Shown here piece by piece: positions 28,079 through 35,090 of a stretch of 35,090 bases of DNA. A program made the position numbers and the translations under genes. The DNA comes from Methanothrix sp. (GTDB taxonomy: Archaea > Halobacteriota > Methanosarcinia > Methanotrichales > Methanotrichaceae). The DNA lies in contig PMNG01000174.1 in NCBI GenBank assembly GCA_003162615.1, forward strand, positions 1,458 to 36,547. The letters run 5' to 3'. How positions within the stretch are numbered: the first letter of the stretch is position 1; each line of letters opens with the position of its first letter. The notes beneath the pieces were generated by a model, which saw only the letters and a list, made by a program, of their open reading frames with translations, did no database searches and was not told the DNA's origin.

Positions 28079-28702
28079 GTGATGATCTTGGACCCTGTCG
28101 AGCTTCTGGATATATTGGGAAACGAGAACCGGAGACGAATTCTTCAGCTACTCTCTTTCCGGCCCTTCTACTTCAACGAGATGGCAAAACGCCTGGATGT
28201 TGGGCCGAAAGCGGTTATAGACCACCTGGAGATGCTGGAGCGAGCTGGCCTGATCGAATGCTACCACGACCAGAGCCGAAGGAAGTACTTCAGGATTGCC
28301 AGGAAGACTGTGGTGGAGATTGCCGTATCCCCCCACTCCTACGGCGTCAGGGCCTACCGATCGGAGAGTACATCTGGCATGGACTCCTCGGAGCCCAAAG
28401 ATCTTCGGGTGCTGCAGGAAGAGCTGGGCCGGATTGAGGACCAACGCTGCAACCTGAGAAAGCAGCTCGAGGAGATCGAGGCCAGGGATATGGAGATAAA
28501 GCGCCATGCTGCCGCTGAAATCCAGATCTACGCCCATGACAATCTGGAAGCGGAGATATTGGTTGCCCTCCTATCTGGAGGATCAAGCACTGAATATTTG
28601 GCCGAAAGGTTGGAGGTCCCTGCGGTCTTGGTGGAGGAGAGCCTGAAAGGAATGTTGTCTCGTGGCGCTGTTAAGCTCACCGGTGGGGTATGGAGCATTT
28701 GA
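28079..28702 (+). CDS. ArsR-like transcriptional regulator with second C-terminal winged-helix-like segment
   Basis: N-terminal [52 protein letters not shown]; coiled coil; C-terminal [44 protein letters not shown]. Confidence 0.85.
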   Translation: MMILDPVELLDILGNENRRRILQLLSFRPFYFNEMAKRLDVGPKAVIDHLEMLERAGLIECYHDQSRRKYFRIARKTVVEIAVSPHSYGVRAYRSESTSGMDSSEPKDLRVLQEELGRIEDQRCNLRKQLEEIEARDMEIKRHAAAEIQIYAHDNLEAEILVALLSGGSSTEYLAERLEVPAVLVEESLKGMLSRGAVKLTGGVWSI

Positions 28703-30903
28703 CAACAACTCGAGGTAAGTCTCCGGTGGATGCGATTGAGCCTGCCCGGCTTAAGGTGGCAGAAGCCTATCATAGAGATGCGGGAAAGGGAATAGCCAGG
28801 CTAGGCCTAGATGCATTGAACCGTCTAGGGGCAGAAAACGGCGACGTTTTGGAGATAACAGGCAAAGAGAGAATATGCACCGTTGCCTGGCCTGGAAATC
28901 CTGAGGACTCGCCTGACATAATAAGAATAGATGGAAACACCAGGGCCAACCTGGGAGTAGGAATAGATGCCTGGGTACAGGTGACCAAGATTGAGGCCAG
29001 GCCCGCCAGGAAGATAGTCCTGGCCCCCACCCGCCAGATAAGGCTCATTGGCGGCCCTCAGTACCTGCTCCGTATGCTGGAAGGCCGGCCAGTGGTCAAG
29101 GGCGAACAGATCCGGGTGGAGATGATAAACAACTCCCTGTCTCTGGTTGTGGTAAGCACCGTGCCCTCTGGTCCGGTTATAATAACCAACGACACCATCA
29201 TAAGCATAACAAGGGAGACTCTGGATGAGCTGTCACTGCATGTGCGGGAGATCTCCTATGAGGACATCGGCGGTCTCTCTCGAGAGATTCGGGATATCAG
29301 AGAGATGATCGAGGTGCCCTTGCGGCACCCGGAGCTTTTCGCAAAGCTAGGCATAAATCCGCCGAGGGGAGTCCTGCTTCACGGCCCTCCCGGCACTGGC
29401 AAGACATTGATCGCGAGAGCAGTGGCCAGCGAGACCGATGCCAACTTCATCTCCATATCCGGCCCGGAGGTAGTATCCAAGTTCTATGGAGAGTCAGAGG
29501 AGCGGCTCCGCCAAATCTTTGAGGAGGCCCAGAAGGCTGCACCGTCCATAGTTTTCATCGACGAGATCGACTCCATAGCACCCAAGCGCGAGGAGGTCTC
29601 AGGCGACATGGAAAGAAGGGTTGTAGCTCAGCTTCTGGCCCTGATGGACGGTCTGTCATCAAGGGGAGAGCTGATCGTCATTGCCGCTACCAACAGGCCC
29701 AATGCGCTGGACCCGGCAATAAGAAGAGGCGGGCGTTTCGACCGAGAGATCGAGATAGGAATACCCGACAAGAACGGACGGCTAGAGATTCTATACGTCC
29801 ACACCAGAGGGATGCCCCTGGACGACAACCTGGACCTCAAAGAGATCGCCGAGATCACCCACGGCTTCGTTGGGGCCGACCTCTCATCCCTGTGCAAAGA
29901 GGCGGCAATGCGAACGCTGAAGAGGGCGCTGCCCGACCTGGACGTCAAGGAGGATATACCTGCGGAGGTCTTGGAGAACCTGCGAGTTACAAAGGACGAC
30001 TTCTACGCGGCACTGAAGAAGATCGAGCCCAGCGCTCTGCGAGAGGTCTTTGTAGAGATCAGCGAGGTGCACTGGCGAGACGTGGGCGGCCTCGATGACG
30101 CCCAGCAGGCCCTTACCGAATCTGTGGAGTGGCCCATCAAGTACCCAGAGGCGTTCGAGTCCACAGGGATAAGACCACCCAGAGGGATTCTTCTGTATGG
30201 GCCACCTGGAACTGGCAAGACTCTGCTTGTTCGGGCCCTGGCAACGGAGAGCGAGATGAACTTCATAAGCATAAAGGGGCCAGAGCTTCTGTCCAAGTGG
30301 GTTGGCGAGTCGGAGCGAGCGGTCCGGGAGATCTTCAGGAAGGCCAGGCAGGCCTCACCATCCCTGATATTCTTCGACGAGCTGGACTCTGTAGTTCCTG
30401 CTCGCGGCAGCGGCACAGAGACGCACGTGACAGAGAGGGTAGTCAGTCAGTTCCTGACCGAACTTGACGGCCTCGTGGAGCTGAAGGACGTTGTCGTCCT
30501 GGCGGCTACAAACAGGCCCGACCTGGTGGACAGATCCCTGCTTCGGCCTGGACGGTTCGATCGACTAATTTATATTCCCCTGCCGGACATAGTTTCCCGG
30601 AAGGAGATACTCAAGATTCACCTCTCCAAGATGCCCATTTCAGAGAATGTAACCGTTGAATGGCTTGCCGAGATCACCGAGAATTACAGCGGGGCTGATA
30701 TAGAGAACCTGTGTAGAGAGGCAGGAATGCTGGCCCTGAGAGAGCACATAAAACCGGGCATGAGCAAAGAAGAGCTCATACTGGATGATATTACGATTAA
30801 CAAAGACCATTTCGAGAAAGCTTTAGAGCGGATTAAGCCGCACCTTTCCAGAGAGATGCTGGAAGAGTATACCCAGATGATAAGGGATTTCGAGGTGTTA
30901 TAG
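28690..30903 (+). CDS. Cdc48/VCP-family AAA ATPase (two AAA domains)
   Basis: Two GPPGTGKT Walker A motifs, [13 protein letters not shown] and [13 protein letters not shown] Walker B regions, N-terminal CDC48_N-like domain. Confidence 0.96.
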   Translation: MEHLTTTRGKSPVDAIEPARLKVAEAYHRDAGKGIARLGLDALNRLGAENGDVLEITGKERICTVAWPGNPEDSPDIIRIDGNTRANLGVGIDAWVQVTKIEARPARKIVLAPTRQIRLIGGPQYLLRMLEGRPVVKGEQIRVEMINNSLSLVVVSTVPSGPVIITNDTIISITRETLDELSLHVREISYEDIGGLSREIRDIREMIEVPLRHPELFAKLGINPPRGVLLHGPPGTGKTLIARAVASETDANFISISGPEVVSKFYGESEERLRQIFEEAQKAAPSIVFIDEIDSIAPKREEVSGDMERRVVAQLLALMDGLSSRGELIVIAATNRPNALDPAIRRGGRFDREIEIGIPDKNGRLEILYVHTRGMPLDDNLDLKEIAEITHGFVGADLSSLCKEAAMRTLKRALPDLDVKEDIPAEVLENLRVTKDDFYAALKKIEPSALREVFVEISEVHWRDVGGLDDAQQALTESVEWPIKYPEAFESTGIRPPRGILLYGPPGTGKTLLVRALATESEMNFISIKGPELLSKWVGESERAVREIFRKARQASPSLIFFDELDSVVPARGSGTETHVTERVVSQFLTELDGLVELKDVVVLAATNRPDLVDRSLLRPGRFDRLIYIPLPDIVSRKEILKIHLSKMPISENVTVEWLAEITENYSGADIENLCREAGMLALREHIKPGMSKEELILDDITINKDHFEKALERIKPHLSREMLEEYTQMIRDFEVL

Positions 30904-30907
30904 GGCT

Positions 30908-32950
30908 TTGATAAAAAAGTTGACGAATTTAAAGCCTGATCCAGGGCACCAGATATATAGTCCAGAAGGATCAAACAAAGACGGATTAAAAGAATACGGG
31001 TTAAAAGAAGATGGATCAAAAGAAGTTAAGAAGGCCGAAAGCTTGACAACAGACGATACCAAAGAGTTCCTGGGAGATATCGAATTCGAGGACACGAGCA
31101 GCATCAAAGTGCCCGATAATCTCATAGACCAGGTGATCGGCCAGGATGAAGCAGTAGAAGTCATAAAGAAGGCTGCCCACCAGAGGCGCCACGTCATGCT
31201 CATCGGCTCCCCGGGAACGGGAAAATCAATGCTAGGAAAGGCCATGAGCGAACTGCTTCCGGTCGAGGAGCTTCAGGATGTCCTGGTATACCACAACCAG
31301 GAGGACAATAATGCTCCGCGGGTACGAGTTGTGCCGGCAGGCAGGGGCAAACAGATAGTTGATGCCCAGAAGATGGAGGCAAGGAAGAAGGTCCAGACCC
31401 GAAACATGTTCTTCATGCTCATAGTTATGGGCCTTTTAGTCTACGCCTACTACACTGGCCAGCTACTCTTCGGCGTCATAGCTGCAGCGCTGATCTTCCT
31501 TTCCATGCGATACATGATGCCGAAAGAAGACGCACTGATACCTAAGCTCCTCGTGGACAACAACGGAAAGAAGAAGGCCCCATATGTTGATGCCACTGGT
31601 GCTCACGCTGGCGCACTCTTGGGCGACGTTCGGCATGATCCGTTCCAGTCCGGCGGATTAGAGACGCCTTCGCACGAGAGAGTTGAGTGCGGAGCCATTC
31701 ACAAGGCCCACAAGGGAGTCTTGTTCATCGACGAGGTCAACACTCTGAGGCTCGAGGCTCAACAGAGCCTATTGACTGCGCTTCAAGAGGGCGAGTACCC
31801 CATAACTGGACAGAGCGAACGCAGCTCAGGCGCGCTTGTCAGGACTGAGCCGGTACCCTGCAACTTCATCATGATCGTAGCAGGAAATCTGGATGCAGTC
31901 CAGGGCATGCACCCAGCCTTGAGGTCACGCATAAAAGGTTACGGTTACGAGATCTACATGCGAGACAGCATGGACGACACCCTGGAGAACCGCAATAAGC
32001 TGATCAGGTTCGTGGCTCAGGAGATCATCCGGGATGGAAAGATACCCCACTTCACTAACGATGCCGTGGTGGAGATCATCCGGGAGGCCAAGAGGAGAGC
32101 AGGCAGGAAAGGCCACCTGACTCTCATGCTCCGTGACCTCGGAGGCCTGATAAGGGTTGCAGGCGATGTGGCCAGAGCTGAGGGGACGACCCTCGCCGAT
32201 GCCCGACACGTTCTACAGGCTAAGAAGATGGCCAGGTCAGTGGAGCAGCAGCTTGCCGACAGGTACCTTGAAAGACGCAAGGACTACAGCATGTTCAGGT
32301 CTTCCGGAGACGAGATTGGCAGAGTCAACGGGCTGGCAGTCATGGCCGACTCGGGAATTGTTCTGCCCATAATGGCGGAGGTCACACCCGCCCAGTCAAA
32401 GGAAGAGGGCAGGGTCATAGCTACGGGCCGATTGCAAGAGATCGCCAAGGAGGCGGTCACCAACGTCTCTGCCCTGATCAAGAAGTTCCAGGGAGACGAC
32501 ATAACCAACAAGGACGTCCACATTCAGTTCATTGGGACATATGAGGGCGTGGAAGGCGACAGTGCCTCTATATCCATAGCCACAGCGGTCATCTCAGCCC
32601 TCGAGGGCATACCTGTCAAACAGAATGTTGCAATGACAGGCTCCCTGTCTGTCCGGGGCGACGTCCTGCCGGTCGGCGGCGTCACCCAGAAGATCGAGGC
32701 GGCGGCTCAGGCGGGAATCAAGACCGTTCTGATACCCAGGTCCAACATGGGCGACGTCCTTTTGGACGATTCCTACAAGGACAAGATCGAGATAATCCCC
32801 GTCTCTACCATTGGGGAGGTCTTCGAGTACGCCATGGGTGGCCAGAAGACCAAGCTGATAGAGAAGCTCAAGAAGTTCGCTACGGAGAAGAAGATAGGCA
32901 TCAGCCTCCCTGAGCCTATCGTTCCTCCATTGCCATCCCGGAGCCTGTAA
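30908..32950 (+). CDS. lonB: Archaeal membrane-bound Lon protease (LonB); start uncertain
   Basis: GSPGTGKS Walker A, TM pair MFFMLIVMGLLVYAYY/LLFGVIAAALIFLSM, catalytic GDSASISIA and downstream SLSVRGDVLPVGGVTQKIEAAAQAG. Confidence 0.94.
   Translation: MIKKLTNLKPDPGHQIYSPEGSNKDGLKEYGLKEDGSKEVKKAESLTTDDTKEFLGDIEFEDTSSIKVPDNLIDQVIGQDEAVEVIKKAAHQRRHVMLIGSPGTGKSMLGKAMSELLPVEELQDVLVYHNQEDNNAPRVRVVPAGRGKQIVDAQKMEARKKVQTRNMFFMLIVMGLLVYAYYTGQLLFGVIAAALIFLSMRYMMPKEDALIPKLLVDNNGKKKAPYVDATGAHAGALLGDVRHDPFQSGGLETPSHERVECGAIHKAHKGVLFIDEVNTLRLEAQQSLLTALQEGEYPITGQSERSSGALVRTEPVPCNFIMIVAGNLDAVQGMHPALRSRIKGYGYEIYMRDSMDDTLENRNKLIRFVAQEIIRDGKIPHFTNDAVVEIIREAKRRAGRKGHLTLMLRDLGGLIRVAGDVARAEGTTLADARHVLQAKKMARSVEQQLADRYLERRKDYSMFRSSGDEIGRVNGLAVMADSGIVLPIMAEVTPAQSKEEGRVIATGRLQEIAKEAVTNVSALIKKFQGDDITNKDVHIQFIGTYEGVEGDSASISIATAVISALEGIPVKQNVAMTGSLSVRGDVLPVGGVTQKIEAAAQAGIKTVLIPRSNMGDVLLDDSYKDKIEIIPVSTIGEVFEYAMGGQKTKLIEKLKKFATEKKIGISLPEPIVPPLPSRSL
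30968..31027 (+). repeat. Four imperfect 15-nt tandem repeats inside the lonB N-terminal coding region
   Basis: ggatcaaacaaagac / ggattaaaagaatac / gggttaaaagaagat / ggatcaaaagaagtt, encoding GSNKD-GLKEY-GLKED-GSKEV. Confidence 0.85.
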
Positions 32951-32954
32951 TGAG

Positions 32955-34271
32955 ATGTCGGAATTCTATGACCTTCGCATCCTGAAGGGCAGCCGAACCA
33001 GGATCGTCTTGGACAATGGCAAATTGGAGGAGATCTCCGAGGCCCCTTTCCAGGGTGCAGCGGTTCGTGCCCTGTCTGGGGGAGCCTGGGGCTTTGTAAC
33101 CACCGATGCAGTCGAGGGGCTGGAGGACAAGATCGAGCTGGCCAAGAGGATCGCCAGGAAAATCGATCGTCATGAGGACCTGAGACTGGCCGAGGCTCCA
33201 GCAGGCAAGAGCGTTAACGTCCCTGTAAAGAAGAATCCGCGAGACTTGTCCCTGGAAGAAAAAGTTGAGCTTCTGAAGGAGATCGAGAACGCCGCGAAAG
33301 TCAAGGGCGTCTCGTCAACCCAGGCGGTTTATTCCGAAGTCGAGCTGACCACCGGCTACCGGAGCTCGGAAGGTCTGGACCTGGAGTCGAAGATGACCAG
33401 GATGGCTTTTTTCATAAGCGCTATTGCCAGCAGGAACGGCCTGATCCAGGGAAGCGGCGAGGGGCGTTCAGGCATAGGCGGACTGGAGATCTTCGAGCGG
33501 GAGAACCCGGTTGAGCTTGCCAGGTCAGTTGGCCAGACGGCTGTTTCCCTTCTGGACGCCACAGTGCCCAAAGGCGGATCTTTCCCTGTTATTCTCGACC
33601 AGGAGCTGGCCGGGGTATTCGTCCATGAGGCTGTCGGCCACGCCACAGAGGCTGACATAATCCTGGAAGGCGGTTCCTGTCTTGAGGGCAAGCTTGGCCA
33701 GCAGATCGGCTCGCAGATGGTCACCGTCAAGGACGATCCGAGCCTGATGCAAAACGGCTACTACCCCTTCGACGACGAGGGCAGCGTCTCCCAGGAGACT
33801 GTTCTAGTCAAGGAGGGCATCCTGAACTCCTACCTCCACAGCCGGGAAACCGCAGGACGGATGGGCGGCGTGCCCAGGAACGCAAGGGCGCAGGGAATCG
33901 ATAGACCAGTTGTACGCATGTCCAACACCTACATCGCCAACGGCGACCGTAAGGTGGACGAGATCTTCGAGGAGCTTGGCGACGGCGTGTACCTCATGGG
34001 AAGCCGGGGCGGCCAGGTCAACACAGCCGAGGGCGTGTTCCAGTTCAATGCCAAGCGCGGCTACCTGGTGGAGAAGAGCGAAAAGACCAAGCTTCTCAGG
34101 GACGTTTCGCTAACCGGAAAGATCCTGGAGATCATGAAGGACATCCGGGCGGTGGGCAACGACCTGAAGTTCAACTCCGGGAGATGCGGAAAGGCAGGAC
34201 AGCTAGTTCCCGTAAGCGACGGATCGCCGCACCTGCTGATCGAGAAGGCGACGGTGGGCGGGGCAGGATAA
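32955..34271 (+). CDS. TldD-type metallopeptidase family protein
   Basis: HExxxH motif in VFVHEAVGHATEADIILEGGS; GRMGGVPRNARAQG...RMSNTYIANGDRKVDEI. Confidence 0.93.
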   Translation: MSEFYDLRILKGSRTRIVLDNGKLEEISEAPFQGAAVRALSGGAWGFVTTDAVEGLEDKIELAKRIARKIDRHEDLRLAEAPAGKSVNVPVKKNPRDLSLEEKVELLKEIENAAKVKGVSSTQAVYSEVELTTGYRSSEGLDLESKMTRMAFFISAIASRNGLIQGSGEGRSGIGGLEIFERENPVELARSVGQTAVSLLDATVPKGGSFPVILDQELAGVFVHEAVGHATEADIILEGGSCLEGKLGQQIGSQMVTVKDDPSLMQNGYYPFDDEGSVSQETVLVKEGILNSYLHSRETAGRMGGVPRNARAQGIDRPVVRMSNTYIANGDRKVDEIFEELGDGVYLMGSRGGQVNTAEGVFQFNAKRGYLVEKSEKTKLLRDVSLTGKILEIMKDIRAVGNDLKFNSGRCGKAGQLVPVSDGSPHLLIEKATVGGAG

Positions 34272-34452
34272 GAGCTTTTGGTCAACTGCGATTGAACTCA
34301 ATTTTTTAAATATTGTTCTGAGAAAATCTGAGCTTTGGCAGCCGCGGGCGTTAGGGCAATATAGTCAACGCTAGGTGCATATTTGCATCGTCATAGTGAT
34401 TACGCCTAAACTTCGTAGACAAGTGGGAAAAAATATATACGATATCAATGAT

Positions 34453-34728
34453 ATGAGGAGAAGTATGAGCGATAACATTGACGAAGTCGATTTGAAAATC
34501 CTGGAAGCCATTGCAGAATTAAAGGTTTCTTACCCAAATGCTGACAAGATCAAAGCGGTGGTTAGAATAGATCCAGAAGAGCTTGGAGCGCGCTTGGGAG
34601 GACTAGAATCAGAGGGACTCGTCAAAGCTCTGAAGGGGGCCCACATGCCGGGGGTCAGTCTTCCTAACGGTACATATGCAGCAGGCCTAACCGATATGGG
34701 ACGACTAAGGCTGATAAAAAGTAAGTAG
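34453..34728 (+). CDS. Small winged-helix-like hypothetical protein
   Basis: MRRSMSDNIDEVDLKILEAIAELKVSYPNADKIKAVVRIDPEELGARLGGLESEGLVKAL...; AGGAG just upstream of the internal ATG at 34465 (start 34453 or 34465). Confidence 0.5.
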   Translation: MRRSMSDNIDEVDLKILEAIAELKVSYPNADKIKAVVRIDPEELGARLGGLESEGLVKALKGAHMPGVSLPNGTYAAGLTDMGRLRLIKSK

Positions 34729-34812
34729 TAAATCTTCGCCGGGGACTATATCAAAAAATAAATTACTCGGTTTCATTTCTTCACAATTATAGGAAAACTT
34801 AGGAGGAGCATA

Positions 34813-35090
34813 ATGCCTGATGCTCTGAGAAATGTCGGCTCTGAAGAAATCCTTGATGCAATCAGGGCGAACTTGCCCATAAACTACGAACATGTTCGTA
34901 TCCAAGGGAATCTCGACATAAGTGAGTTGGATTTGCCTACGGATCATGCTGAACTAACTTGTCCTAAAGTCTATGGCCTGCTAGAAACCAAAAAAATCGT
35001 AACGTCATCAATAAAAATCAAGGATTCAGTCATTGAGGGAGTTGTAAACTTCGATAATGTAATCTTCCAAGAAACCTTCATGCCCGATTG
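34813..35090 (+). CDS. Pentapeptide-repeat-like protein, truncated by the window end
   Basis: AGGAGG at 34801; hand translation MPDALRNVGSEEILDAIRANLPINYEHVRIQGNLDISELDLP...ITSSIKIKDSVIEGVVNFDNVIFQETF (V/T/S substitutions aside), open to 35090. Confidence 0.6.
   Translation, partial: MPDALRNVGSEEILDAIRANLPINYEHVRIQGNLDISELDLPTDHAELTCPKVYGLLETKKIVTSSIKIKDSVIEGVVNFDNVIFQETFMPD

Noticed and set aside
1-35090. tRNA/rRNA genes, CRISPR arrays, transposons, integrases, restriction-modification or defence genes
   Set aside because: Scanned by eye for repeat-spacer arrays, CCA-end cloverleaf contexts in intergenic gaps and transposase/methylase motifs; none recognised. A tRNAscan-SE/Infernal/CRISPR search would be decisive.

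Overview
The window reads as a chromosomal segment of a methanogenic euryarchaeon, probably Methanothrix/Methanosaeta-like. That is an inference from gene content (DUF2111 protein, Cdc48-LonB, archaeal GINS/PriS, aIF2-alpha, PolX); no rRNA is present to confirm it. Positions ~50-7090 form an accessory 'secretome' island: a degenerate SNase-like protein, a membrane-fused molybdopterin oxidoreductase, two tandem paralogous secreted proteins, two lamin-tail-domain proteins, and two pseudogenes with several frameshifts each (a LUD-domain gene and a secreted-protein gene). From 7104 onward the content is mostly conserved core genes: argS, a DUF4139 protein, an AlkD-like protein, an ion channel with an atypical filter, nitrilase, the replication/translation cluster priS-GINS-L44e-S27e-aIF2alpha-Nop10-PAC2, a PmbA/TldE-type protein, prs, polX, a GTPase/DUF2073/DUF2072 cluster, a radical SAM protein, argG, DUF2111-GNAT, a double-wHTH regulator, Cdc48-LonB-TldD, and a pentapeptide-repeat-like protein cut by the window end. 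I saw no tRNA, rRNA, CRISPR array or intact transposon. The strongest oddities are the channel filter TTIGMN (one residue shorter than TTVGYGD), the MoCo-membrane domain fusion, the tandem secreted paralogs with a shared C-terminal motif, the two decayed genes, a 4 x 15-nt tandem repeat in the lonB 5' end, and a possible CTG start for S27e. I found no clear wholly new defence or mobile system. Family assignments are from memory and motif recognition, with no database search.
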